64,000 nt of DNA from Yeosuana marina. GTDB lineage: Bacteria; Bacteroidota; Bacteroidia; Flavobacteriales; Flavobacteriaceae. Below, piece by piece: positions 50,983 to 61,469 of this stretch. Within the stretch, counting starts at the first letter, position 1. Every line of letters begins with the position of its first letter. The stretch spans positions 248,001 to 312,000 of the forward strand of contig NZ_JAAKGI010000007.1 of NCBI RefSeq assembly GCF_011762485.1, written 5' to 3'. The notes beneath the pieces are model-generated. The model was not told the DNA's origin and made no database searches. It saw only the letters and a program-made list of their open reading frames with translations. Position numbers and translations under genes: made by a program.

Positions 50983-51618
50983 ATGAATTATATAAAAACT
51001 TTAGCAGTCTTGGTATTTTTATGCCTAAATACTTTGAGTGCTTTTTCACAAACAGACCAAGAAGAAGAACCACTTTCATTGGATAGCGGCACTATAAACA
51101 ATCAATTTGAATATGTTATTCAAAAATCTAGCAGCTGGAGAGACGAAAGAGGTCAATCATATAAGGTCACCAAGAGTTTTTGGCTAAATGAGCTAAAAGC
51201 ACATACTTTAGACTCGTTAAAAGCGGTTCATAAAGACTTATTAGATACGCAGACAATTGTTTCTAATCAAAAAAAAGAAATAGACGACTTAAAAACGAAC
51301 CTTTCCAATACACAAATTGCTTTAGATAAAACTAATTCCGAAAAAAATAGTATGTCATTATTTGGTATACAAATGAGTAAAACGGGCTATAACGGGCTCA
51401 TGTGGACCATTATAGCAGGATTATTGGGGTTATTCCTGTTATTTGTTTATAAGTTTAATAATAGTAATAAAGTTACTAAAGAGGCTAAATCAGCACTTTC
51501 CGAAATGGAAGAAGAATTTGAAGAACACAGAAAAACTGCTTTAGAGCGCGAACAAAAAGTAAGACGCCAATTGCAGGATGAAATTAACAAACAAAAAACA
51601 TCTAAAAACAGCAAATAA
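50983..51618 (+). CDS. Membrane protein with coiled coils (function unknown)
   Basis: The 211-residue protein has a signal peptide (about 1-22, FSQ end), an extracytoplasmic region with a coiled coil at about 75-125, a single membrane helix at about 138-160, and a charged C-terminal coiled coil (about 165-211). It resembles a flavobacterial family that is often mislabelled tRNA (guanine-N1)-methyltransferase because it lies near trmD. Nothing in it resembles a methyltransferase. Confidence 0.75.
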   Translation: MNYIKTLAVLVFLCLNTLSAFSQTDQEEEPLSLDSGTINNQFEYVIQKSSSWRDERGQSYKVTKSFWLNELKAHTLDSLKAVHKDLLDTQTIVSNQKKEIDDLKTNLSNTQIALDKTNSEKNSMSLFGIQMSKTGYNGLMWTIIAGLLGLFLLFVYKFNNSNKVTKEAKSALSEMEEEFEEHRKTALEREQKVRRQLQDEINKQKTSKNSK

Positions 51619-51641
51619 GATTTTTTCGTAAATAATATCAT

Positions 51642-51673
51642 AAAATCTGTAAGACCTCTTGCAGATTTTTTTT
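51642..51673 (+). terminator. Rho-independent terminator
   Basis: A 12-bp stem with one G-U pair (51642-51653 with 51658-51669), a 4-base loop and a T run through 51673 lie 24 bases after the coiled-coil gene. Confidence 0.8.
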
Positions 51674-51871
51674 ATGATCAGATTTAGTTTTAAATGTCAA
51701 CAGTTAATTTATTTTTATCAAAAATGTTAATTTAACGTGTTTTTTAACGTTCATTTTTGACACCTTTAACACTTCATATTAAACTCAAGTTAAACTGTTT
51801 TTTAAAGTTATTTAAGATTTTTATTTATAGTAATTTCAAGTAAACAAATTATAAATTTAAAACTTTAAAAA

Positions 51872-52432
51872 ATGGAAAATTTAAGGAACAAACGCGTTGC
51901 TATTCTTGCAACTAATGGCTTTGAAGAAAGTGAATTGAGAGACCCTAAAAAAGCTTTAGAAGAAGCTGGAATTCAAGTTGACATTATTTCAGAACAGGAA
52001 GGCTCCATAAAATCTTGGGCAAATAATAACTGGAGTACACCCTATACTGTAGACAAGACTTTAGACCAAGTTACTCAAGGCCACTATGATGCCTTAATGT
52101 TGCCTGGTGGTGTTTTAAATCCAGACACTCTAAGAAAGAACAAAAAAGCAATTGTTTTTATTAGATCGTTTTTTAATCAAGGTAAACCATTAGCCGCCAT
52201 TTGCCATGGCCCATCATTACTAGTTGATGCTGGTGTTTTAAATGGCCATAAAGTGACCTCATACATTTCCATAAAAAAAGATTTAGAAAATGCTGGAGCC
52301 CATTGGATGGATGAAGAAGTAGTTGTTGACCAAGGACTGATTACAAGTAGAAACCCGCAAGATATTCCAGCTTTTTGTGCTAAACTAATTGAAGAAATTT
52401 ATGAAAACAAGTATGCCGTTCATATGGCCTAA
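51872..52432 (+). CDS. DJ-1/PfpI family protein
   Basis: The 186-residue class I glutamine amidotransferase-like protein has the nucleophile Cys111 in AAICHGPS and the conserved Glu18 in NGFEESE. It is related to PfpI/YhbO proteins, which act as stress-related peptidases, chaperones or deglycases. Which activity applies cannot be read here. It is monocistronic, with a terminator behind it and about 200 bases of AT-rich DNA ahead. Confidence 0.92.
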   Translation: MENLRNKRVAILATNGFEESELRDPKKALEEAGIQVDIISEQEGSIKSWANNNWSTPYTVDKTLDQVTQGHYDALMLPGGVLNPDTLRKNKKAIVFIRSFFNQGKPLAAICHGPSLLVDAGVLNGHKVTSYISIKKDLENAGAHWMDEEVVVDQGLITSRNPQDIPAFCAKLIEEIYENKYAVHMA

Positions 52433-52455
52433 TAACATTAATATTTTTTTCATTT

Positions 52456-52484
52456 GAAACGCGGATTTTTAATTCGCGTTTTTT
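52456..52484 (+). terminator. Rho-independent terminator of the DJ-1/PfpI gene
   Basis: An 8-bp stem (52458-52465 with 52473-52480, one G-U pair) extends by flanking A-T pairs and is followed by T residues. Confidence 0.75.
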
Positions 52485-52554
52485 ATATTAAAAATCCATC
52501 GAAATAAACTATACACTTTTATAAATTCAATAAAAATCTCCAAAACAATTCCAT

Positions 52555-52562
52555 TATCTTTG
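52555..52562 (+). promoter_or_regulatory. trmD -7 promoter element
   Basis: TATCTTTG exactly fits TAnnTTTG and lies 18 bases before the trmD ATG. The same TTATCTTTGCA string precedes rplS. No TTG at -33 is seen. Confidence 0.55.
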
Positions 52563-52580
52563 CAATCTATTTATAAGACC

Positions 52581-53258
52581 ATGCGCATAGATATTATAAC
52601 TGTTCTACCCGAATTACTTAAAAGCCCGTTTGAAGCTTCCATTCTAAAACGTGCTATCGAAGCTAATTTGGTAGAAGTACATTTTCATAATTTAAGAGAC
52701 TATACAACTGATAATTACAAATCGGTTGACGACACACAATTTGGTGGTGGTGCAGGAATGGTTATGATGATTGAGCCCATTGACAAATGTATATCAGCTT
52801 TAAGAGCAGAACGTAATTATGACGAAGTTATTTATATGACGCCTGATGGTGAGACTTTAAAACAAGGAATTGCAAACCAAATTTCACTTAAAGAAAACAT
52901 CATTATTTTATGCGGACACTACAAAGGTGTCGACCAACGTGTTCGTGATCATTTTATAACCCGTGAAATATCTATTGGCGATTATGTATTGTCTGGTGGT
53001 GAATTGGCAGCTGCCGTGCTTTGCGATGCGATTATCCGTTTAATCCCTGGTGTTTTAGGTAATGAAACCTCTGCCCTAACCGATTCTTTTCAAGACAATT
53101 TATTAGCGCCTCCTATTTACACAAAACCACGCGAGTATAAAGGTATGAAAGTACCAGAATTGTTATTTAGTGGTAACTTTCCAGAGATTGAAAAATGGCG
53201 TGAAGAACAAGCTTACCAAAGAACTAAAGATAGGCGACCCGATTTGTTGGATGAGTAA
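52581..53258 (+). CDS. trmD: tRNA (guanine-N1)-methyltransferase
   Basis: TrmD makes m1G37 in tRNAs, preventing frameshifting. The 225-residue protein has the trefoil-knot SPOUT domain: [12 protein letters not shown] start, [25 protein letters not shown] and [15 protein letters not shown] choose the ATG at 52581 because it gives the family N-terminus and a longer frame from TTG at 52560 would start inside the promoter box. It lies upstream of rplS, as in many bacteria, though rplS has its own promoter. Confidence 0.95.
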   Translation: MRIDIITVLPELLKSPFEASILKRAIEANLVEVHFHNLRDYTTDNYKSVDDTQFGGGAGMVMMIEPIDKCISALRAERNYDEVIYMTPDGETLKQGIANQISLKENIIILCGHYKGVDQRVRDHFITREISIGDYVLSGGELAAAVLCDAIIRLIPGVLGNETSALTDSFQDNLLAPPIYTKPREYKGMKVPELLFSGNFPEIEKWREEQAYQRTKDRRPDLLDE

Positions 53259-53263
53259 ATGTT

Positions 53264-53467
53264 ATGGATTTTCTTAATTTAACTATTTACATTTTATTAT
53301 TAGTATTAGGAATAAGTCTTTATACTCTTAAATCAAAAGAGAGAAAGCACAAAAGAGATGATTATATGCTAAAATCCTTTAATATTGAAATTTACTTTGG
53401 AATTATAGTTTTAATTGTATGTGGTATTCTAGGTATTACAAAAGAATGTTACAATTTTTTTAATTAA
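53264..53467 (+). CDS. Small two-helix membrane protein
   Basis: The 67-residue protein has two membrane helices (about 5-20 and 43-60) with a short basic loop (KSKERKHKRDD). It starts five bases after trmD, so it is likely to be co-transcribed with it. No family is recognised. A gene so short is less certain than its neighbours, but the hydrophobic pattern and placement support it. Confidence 0.55.
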   Translation: MDFLNLTIYILLLVLGISLYTLKSKERKHKRDDYMLKSFNIEIYFGIIVLIVCGILGITKECYNFFN

Positions 53468-53483
53468 AATTACAATTGATTAG

Positions 53484-53513
53484 TTGCCAATTATTAATTA
53501 ATAATTATCTTTG
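53484..53513 (+). promoter_or_regulatory. rplS promoter
   Basis: TTG at 53484-53486 and TATCTTTG at 53506-53513 are separated by 19 bases, the ideal Bacteroidota sigma-70-type arrangement. It leaves a leader of roughly 70 bases before the ATG at 53586, a length that could allow autoregulation of the ribosomal protein. Confidence 0.75.
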
Positions 53514-53585
53514 CACCCAATTTCGGGTTAACCTCTGGCGAGAATCGTGAATGTTGTTCTGAATCAACCATTTAAATTTAAAGAT

Positions 53586-53936
53586 ATGGAATCTTTAGTG
53601 AAATTTGTACAAGACGAATTTGTAGCAAAAAAAGACTTTCCAGAGTTTGGAGCTGGAGACACAATTACTGTATACTATGAAATTAGAGAGGGCGAAAAAG
53701 TACGTACTCAGTTTTTTAGAGGTGTAGTTATACAACGAAGAGGATCAGGATCTACTGAAACTTTTACTATTAGAAAAATGTCTGGAACCGTTGGTGTAGA
53801 GCGTATCTTCCCTATCAACTTACCGGCTTTACAAAAAATTGAAGTTAACAAAAGAGGTAAAGTACGTAGAGCACGTATTTTCTACTTTAGAGATCTTACT
53901 GGTAAAAAAGCAAGAATCAAAGAACGTAGACACTAA
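53586..53936 (+). CDS. rplS: 50S ribosomal protein L19
   Basis: L19 lies at the subunit interface of the ribosome. The 116-residue protein starts at the ATG at 53586 (MESLVKFVQDEF), the family N-terminus. The frame is open for 13 codons further upstream, but those residues are not family-like. Hallmarks are GDTITVYYEI, FRGVVIQRRGSG, FTIRKMSGTVGVERIFP and the basic C-terminus. It has its own strong promoter and terminator. Confidence 0.96.
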   Translation: MESLVKFVQDEFVAKKDFPEFGAGDTITVYYEIREGEKVRTQFFRGVVIQRRGSGSTETFTIRKMSGTVGVERIFPINLPALQKIEVNKRGKVRRARIFYFRDLTGKKARIKERRH

Positions 53937-53965
53937 TAAAAGTTATTTCTGCTTTTTGCAGACAC

Positions 53966-53999
53966 AAAAAAGCCTTGAAATTATTCAAGGCTTTTTTTT
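53966..53999 (+). terminator. Rho-independent terminator of rplS
   Basis: A 14-bp stem (53966-53979 with 53984-53997) with a 4-base loop runs into T residues, 30 bases after the rplS stop. Confidence 0.88.
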
Positions 54000-54189
54000 A
54001 TGAACAATTGTTAATAACTCTAGTTTATAAAAAGTTGATATCTAACACCTTATAAAATTTGTTTTTTTAGTTTGTTACTCTATCTTAGCTAAAGAATTTA
54101 ATAACAGCTCTAAGTTGTTTTCATTTCAAAAGTGAATTTGTATTAAATTCTAAATGAAGTAACGTTCTTTATACATAATTGTTTTTTGA

Positions 54190-54601
54190 GGTTTGGATGC
54201 GCCACGTGTAAGCGTGTGTGAGCAGAGAACCATGACACTGTAAAAAGTCCCAGACACGAAAGTAGCTGGCAACTAGTACGGTTGAAAGCTTAAAAATCAA
54301 CTGAATCGAAAGTGAAAGTTGTAAATAAAGCAATATTAGGAGTTAACTCAACGTGAAAACGAAAGGAAGATAACTAATATCAAAAAAAACAATTAAACTG
54401 AGGCATTTTGGTAATAGGTCAATGCATATTGAAAATTACATCACAAAATGTTTCATTGAAATAACAAAACTTGAATTGAAAAGATTTGAATGAAAGTTTA
54501 AATTGATTTAGTAGAAATGCTAATAGATCATGTGGGTTATTTCAAAGAAAGCCATGTCAGAGTAGATTAAATTCTACAGTGATATGGCTTTTGTTTTTTT
54601 T
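54190..54601 (+). ncRNA. Group II intron-like structured RNA without reverse transcriptase
   Basis: This segment of about 400 bases in the rplS-icd gap is more GC-balanced than its flanks. It starts with ATGCGCCACGTG at 54197, close to the GUGCG 5' end of group II introns, and contains AGTACGGTTGAAAGC near 54276-54290, as in intron domain I. Paired segments are visible: 54333-54339 with 54374-54380, 54404-54410 with 54444-54450, and the palindrome 54340-54349. No long open frame is present, and a typical domain V with a GNRA loop is not seen. A long terminal hairpin and T run close it. It may be a decayed intron or a derived ncRNA. No clear promoter was found. Confidence 0.55.
54548..54601 (+). 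terminator. Long hairpin with T run closing the intron-like RNA
   Basis: An outer 12-bp stem (54548-54559 with 54580-54591, one G-U pair), a symmetric GA/AG internal loop, an inner 5-bp stem (54562-54566 with 54573-54577) and a 6-base loop are followed by T residues at 54594-54601. It looks like an intrinsic terminator and occupies the place where an intron would have domains IV-V. Confidence 0.75.
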
Positions 54602-54786
54602 ATTGATTACTGTTATTTTCAGTAAATAATTCTTCATATCGATACTATTTATCCTTTTTTCTTAATCTAGCCATTTTTATTATACTTCATTGAGTAATAA
54701 TCTTTTTTAAAAAGTCAAATTTTGTATATTCGCAAAGCAAAAAATATGAACATTTTTTGCTTATTTTCTTAACAAACAATAATTAA

Positions 54787-57015
<2,229 letters not shown>

Positions 57016-57034
57016 AACTTACTAATATAATTAT

Positions 57035-57064
57035 AAAAAAGCTCCTATGTAGGAGTTTTTTTTT
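57035..57064 (+). terminator. Rho-independent terminator of icd
   Basis: A stem of about 12 bp (57035-57046 with 57051-57062, one G-U pair) with a 4-base loop ends in a run of T residues. Confidence 0.82.
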
Positions 57065-57091
57065 AATATTTTTACAAAAAAATTGCTATTA

Positions 57092-59467
57092 ATGAAATAC
57101 ATATTACCCTATTTGTTATTGGGTTTATTTTTGAGTGGTCAATTATTACATGCTCAAGAAAAATTTACTTTAAGTGGTACTGTTTCAAACGAAGAAAGTA
57201 ACGAAACACTCATAGGTGTTAATATTATTATATCTGAACTAAAAACCGGAACTTCAACGAATGAATATGGTTTTTATTCTATCACACTTCCAAAAGGAAC
57301 CTATGACATTATTGTTAGTTATTTAGGCTTTAACAGTCTTAAAAAAACTATCAATCTGTCTGATAATATTACACAAAACTTTCAGCTTCAAGAATCTTTA
57401 GAAAATTTAGATGAAGTCGTTATTACAGAAAATGTTGAAAAGTTAGATATATCTACACCACAAATGAGTGTAAATGCACTAACTGCCAAAACAATTAAAC
57501 AATTACCTACAATTTTAGGAGAGGCTGATGTTGTTAAAGCTATAACATTGCTTCCGGGTATTTCAAATGCTGGCGAAAACTCTTCAGGATTTAATGTACG
57601 TGGTGGAGCGGCAGACCAGAATTTAATATTATTAGACGAAGCTACTATTTATAATTCATCGCATTTATTTGGCCTTTTTTCTGTTTTTAATCCGGATGCA
57701 ATCAAAGACTTAAAATTATATAAAGGAGGAATTCCAGCCCGATATGGTGGTCGCGTTTCTTCGGTTTTAGATATTTACCAAAAAGAAGGAAATAGTAATG
57801 ATTTTCATGTTAATGGAGGTATTGGTTTTGTAGCGAGTAGACTGCTCGTTGAAGGTCCTATAAAAAAAGAAAAAGGATCATTTCTTTTTGGTGGCAGATC
57901 ATCATACGCCCATTTATTTTTGCCGCTTTTTGATGTTAATAATGTAGCATATTTCTATGATTTAAACACGAAATTGAGCTATAAACTGAATGATAACAAC
58001 AATATTTATTTGTCTGGTTATTTTGGTAGAGACGTATTTAATATTAATAATAGCTTTGAAAATACCTATGGTAATACGGTGTTGAATTTTAGATGGAACC
58101 ACTTATATTCTGATAAACTTTTCTCAAACCTATCGTTAATCTATTCAGATTACTATTACGGTTTAAATTTGGGTTTTGTTGAATTTAACTGGGATTCAGG
58201 TATTCAAAATTTCAATATTAAATACGATTTCAAACATTATCTTAATAATAATTTTAAATTGTTTTATGGTTTAAACAGTATTTATTACAAATTTAATCCA
58301 GGAAATATTCAACCCTCATCAGATACATCAGGCATAAACCCCTATAAACTTACAGACAAATATGCGTTTGAAAATGCTATTTATTTTGATATTGAGCAAA
58401 AAATATCTAATAAATTGCAATTATCCTATGGTTTACGCTTGAGTTCTTTTTTACGATTAGGTCAAGATGAACTCAATATATATGCGAATAACAAAGCAGT
58501 TAATTTTAATGAGGATTTACAGATTTATGAAAAAGCTGACCCTATTGGTACCGATACTTTTAAACGGAGTAATGTTATTAAGGCTTTTTATAATTTAGAG
58601 CCCAGAATTTCTTTAGCTTATCAACTAAATAGTGAATCTTCAATTAAAGCTAGCTATAATAGAATGAGTCAATATTTACATTTATTATCTAACACTAGTT
58701 CTCCAACTCCTTTGGATGTTTGGGCGCCTAGTGGAAAATACATTAAACCCCAATTACTAGATCAAATAGCTATTGGGTATTTTAAAAATTTTAATAATGA
58801 TATGTATTCATTAGAGCTAGAAAGCTTTTATAAAACTATAAAAAACCGAATAGATTATATTGATGGAGCTGATTTAATTGCTAATGAAGCGATTGAGCAA
58901 GTTATATTAAATGGTAAAGCTCGTGCTTATGGTCTTGAATTGTTATTTAGAAAAAACAAAGGAAATCTAAAAGGGTGGTTATCCTATACCTTATCAAAAT
59001 CTCAGCAACAAACTAAAGGTAGAACACCTAATGAAATTGGTATTAATAATGGCAATTGGTACTATACGCCTTATGATAAAACCCACGACATTTCGTTGAC
59101 TGCAAATTATAAGTTGAATGATAAATGGGAACTTAACTCAAATTTCCTGTTTCAAACAGGACAACCAACTACGTATCCTGTTGGCCAATATGAATATAAC
59201 GGATTAAGTATTGCTAATTTTAGTGATAGAAATTCAAGCAGGCTTCCATCCTATCATCGTCTGGACCTATCATTTAATTACACACCAAAACCAAATAAAA
59301 ACAAAGGATATCAGAGTTATTGGGTATTTGGTGTTTATAATGTTTATAACAGAAAAAACGCCTCATCTATCACGTTTAGGGAAAACAGAAATACAGGTAA
59401 TAATGAAGCGATACGATTATCTATTTTTGGAGCTATTCCATCTGTATCCTATAATTTTAAGTTTTAA
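57092..59467 (+). CDS. TonB-dependent receptor with carboxypeptidase-like N-terminal domain
   Basis: The 791-residue outer-membrane receptor starts at ATG 57092 (MKYILPYLLL); a longer frame from TTG at 57083 is less likely. A signal peptide ends near residue 22. A CarboxypepD_reg-like beta sandwich covers about 25-110 (TLSGTVSNEESNETLIGVN). The plug domain follows at about 120-225 (FNVRGGAADQNLILLDEATIYN), then the barrel ending SVSYNFKF. It is paired with the DUF4249 lipoprotein gene that follows, a common couple in Bacteroidota whose ligand is unknown. Confidence 0.93.
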   Translation: MKYILPYLLLGLFLSGQLLHAQEKFTLSGTVSNEESNETLIGVNIIISELKTGTSTNEYGFYSITLPKGTYDIIVSYLGFNSLKKTINLSDNITQNFQLQESLENLDEVVITENVEKLDISTPQMSVNALTAKTIKQLPTILGEADVVKAITLLPGISNAGENSSGFNVRGGAADQNLILLDEATIYNSSHLFGLFSVFNPDAIKDLKLYKGGIPARYGGRVSSVLDIYQKEGNSNDFHVNGGIGFVASRLLVEGPIKKEKGSFLFGGRSSYAHLFLPLFDVNNVAYFYDLNTKLSYKLNDNNNIYLSGYFGRDVFNINNSFENTYGNTVLNFRWNHLYSDKLFSNLSLIYSDYYYGLNLGFVEFNWDSGIQNFNIKYDFKHYLNNNFKLFYGLNSIYYKFNPGNIQPSSDTSGINPYKLTDKYAFENAIYFDIEQKISNKLQLSYGLRLSSFLRLGQDELNIYANNKAVNFNEDLQIYEKADPIGTDTFKRSNVIKAFYNLEPRISLAYQLNSESSIKASYNRMSQYLHLLSNTSSPTPLDVWAPSGKYIKPQLLDQIAIGYFKNFNNDMYSLELESFYKTIKNRIDYIDGADLIANEAIEQVILNGKARAYGLELLFRKNKGNLKGWLSYTLSKSQQQTKGRTPNEIGINNGNWYYTPYDKTHDISLTANYKLNDKWELNSNFLFQTGQPTTYPVGQYEYNGLSIANFSDRNSSRLPSYHRLDLSFNYTPKPNKNKGYQSYWVFGVYNVYNRKNASSITFRENRNTGNNEAIRLSIFGAIPSVSYNFKF

Positions 59468-59471
59468 AAAA

Positions 59472-60287
59472 ATGAAAAGACTTATCTACATATTATTCCT
59501 TTCATTATTCATAATATCATGCGAAGATGTTATAGATGTTGCTGTTCCTTCAGAAAATCCAAGATTAGTTATTGATGCCTCTATTAATTGGTTTAAAGGA
59601 ACTACGGGTAATGAACAATCCATAAAACTTAGTTTAACAGCTCCTTATTTTAATAATTCTGTTCCTTCAGCTAATGGTGCACAAATTCAAATTACAGACT
59701 CAAACAATAATGTCTTTAATTTTGTTGAAGAAGGTACTACTGGTATTTATAAAAATAATAGTTTTATTCCTGTTTTAAATGAAACTTACAACTTAACAGT
59801 CGTTTATCAAGAAGAAACTTATACAGCTTCAGAAATTCTTAAACCTGTTGCTAATATTGATTATGTAGAACAAAATTTTGACGGAGGTTTCTCTGGTAAT
59901 GAAACCGAACTAAAAGCTTTTTACAAAGATCCAGAAGATGAAGAAAATTATTATTTCTTTGAATTCATAAGTAATATTCCTGTAATACCAAGTCTAGAGG
60001 TTTATAAAGATGAATTTACAAACGGTAACGAAATGTTTGGGTTTTATACCGAAGAAGATTTAACAACGGGTGATGATGTAACTATTCGCAACTATGGAGT
60101 TTCAAAACAGTTCTACAACTATATGTTTATTTTATTACAGCAAAATAGCGAAGAAGGTGGTGGCCCTTTTGAAACACAGCCTGTAACGGTTAAAGGCAAC
60201 TGCATTAATCAAACAAATCCTAAAAATTTTCCTCTAGGATATTTTAGGGCATCTCAAGTAGATGAATATATATATACAGTTCAATAA
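59472..60287 (+). CDS. DUF4249 surface lipoprotein
   Basis: The 271-residue lipoprotein starts at ATG 59472 (MKRLIYILFL); the open frame extends far upstream into the receptor gene, but only this start gives a lipobox (IISC, Cys17). DUF4249 features are VPSENPRLVIDASINWF and LNETYNLTVVYQEETYTA. It starts four bases after the receptor stop and probably works with it at the outer membrane as an accessory ligand-binding protein. Confidence 0.88.
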   Translation: MKRLIYILFLSLFIISCEDVIDVAVPSENPRLVIDASINWFKGTTGNEQSIKLSLTAPYFNNSVPSANGAQIQITDSNNNVFNFVEEGTTGIYKNNSFIPVLNETYNLTVVYQEETYTASEILKPVANIDYVEQNFDGGFSGNETELKAFYKDPEDEENYYFFEFISNIPVIPSLEVYKDEFTNGNEMFGFYTEEDLTTGDDVTIRNYGVSKQFYNYMFILLQQNSEEGGGPFETQPVTVKGNCINQTNPKNFPLGYFRASQVDEYIYTVQ

Positions 60288-60407
60288 ACTTGCACCTCAT
60301 TTTCTTAAATAATTACATTATAAATTACTACTCTTTCTTTATTTAATCTCTTATAAAAATAATGGTCAAACAAGCAATTCTAGCACATACATAATGTAAA
60401 AAAAGTG

Positions 60408-60415
60408 TATTTTTG
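60408..60415 (+). promoter_or_regulatory. Possible murQ -7 element
   Basis: TATTTTTG matches TAnnTTTG and ends five bases before the murQ ATG, implying a leaderless mRNA if used. No TTG at -33 is seen. Confidence 0.45.
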
Positions 60416-60419
60416 AACT

Positions 60420-61241
60420 ATGGATTTTATCAAGACAACTGAACTAGATTCTAAATATAATCATCTTGAAAAGAAGAGTATTAATGAGTTATTAGTAAGC
60501 ATAAATAAAGAAGACAAAACGGTTCCTTTAGCAGTAGAAAAAGCGTTACCTCAAATTGAAAAATTAATTCAAAAAGTAGTCTATCAACTTAAGCAAGGTG
60601 GTCGATTATTTTATATCGGAGCTGGAACGAGTGGTCGTTTAGGCGTTTTAGATGCTTCAGAGTGCCCTCCAACTTTTGGTGTACCTTATGATTTAGTTAT
60701 AGGAATTATTGCCGGTGGAGATAGTGCTATCAGAAAAGCTGTTGAATTTGCAGAAGATTCCATTGACTTAGGCTGGAAAGATTTAAAATCTCATGACATC
60801 AACGAAAAAGATGTTGTTATTGGCATTGCTGCTTCCGGGACTACTCCTTACGTAATAGGGGCTCTTGATTCCTGCAATAAAAACAATATCATTACAGGTT
60901 GTATTACTAATAATTATAATAGTCCATTATCCAAAACCGCTCAATTTCCTATTGAAGTTGTTGTGGGGCCAGAAGTTGTTACTGGTAGTTCTAGAATGAA
61001 AGCAGGAACAGCACAAAAATTAGTGCTAAACATGATAACAACAACTACTATGATTCAATTAGGCAGAATCAAAGGAAATAAAATGGTAGATATGCAACTT
61101 AGCAATAATAAACTTGTAAATCGAGGTACAAAAATGATTATGACTGAACTTCACATCGCAGAAGAAGAAGCCAAAAAATTATTAGATATATTTGGAAATG
61201 TACGATCAGCTATTGAAAATTACAACAATGGATACAGATAA
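60420..61241 (+). CDS. murQ: N-acetylmuramic acid 6-phosphate etherase
   Basis: MurQ splits the lactyl ether of MurNAc-6-phosphate to GlcNAc-6-phosphate in cell-wall recycling. The 273-residue SIS-domain protein has GAGTSGRLGVLDASECPPTFG-type substrate loop residues at about 74-94, AAGTTPYV-like SIS residues (IAASGTTPYVIG) and TGSSRMKAGTAQK. Length is slightly shorter than the usual 300 residues, with the loss at the C-terminus. The end overlaps the next gene by 14 bases. Confidence 0.93.
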   Translation: MDFIKTTELDSKYNHLEKKSINELLVSINKEDKTVPLAVEKALPQIEKLIQKVVYQLKQGGRLFYIGAGTSGRLGVLDASECPPTFGVPYDLVIGIIAGGDSAIRKAVEFAEDSIDLGWKDLKSHDINEKDVVIGIAASGTTPYVIGALDSCNKNNIITGCITNNYNSPLSKTAQFPIEVVVGPEVVTGSSRMKAGTAQKLVLNMITTTTMIQLGRIKGNKMVDMQLSNNKLVNRGTKMIMTELHIAEEEAKKLLDIFGNVRSAIENYNNGYR

Positions 61242-61467
61242 AACAGATAAGGATGTTTTAGTAAAAGGCCTTAAAATAATGGGGCTATCATTAATTTGTA
61301 TGTTTTTTGGTCCTAGCCTTTTTTATGTAGCAGGCATTAATCAAGATAAGCCTCTTTATATTCCAATTTTAATTGCCGCAGGAGTTTTATCTATTCTTGC
61401 TATTTTTCTAGCATTTAAGGGAATCAATACCATATTAGATAGTATATTTAAAAAAAATAAATCTTAA
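61228..61467 (+). CDS. DUF6095-like small membrane protein
   Basis: The 79-residue protein has two membrane helices (about 15-35 and 43-62) and the pattern TDKDVLVKGLKIMG then NQDKPLYIPIL typical of DUF6095. I start at ATG 61228 (MDTDKTDKD), not the upstream in-frame ATG at 61192, which lies deeper in murQ and gives unrelated residues. It overlaps the murQ end by 14 bases. Function unknown. Confidence 0.8.
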   Translation: MDTDKTDKDVLVKGLKIMGLSLICMFFGPSLFYVAGINQDKPLYIPILIAAGVLSILAIFLAFKGINTILDSIFKKNKS

Positions 61468-61469
61468 AT

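Noticed and set aside
51700..51800. Repeated TTTTTTAACGTT-like strings before the DJ-1/PfpI gene
   Set aside because: The similarity is what AT-rich DNA produces by chance. Spacing and length do not support an operator or repeat array.
59211..59471. Upstream extension of the DUF4249 lipoprotein frame into the receptor gene
   Set aside because: The extension reads in another phase of the receptor coding sequence and would bury the lipoprotein signal peptide. The ATG at 59472 gives a proper lipobox.
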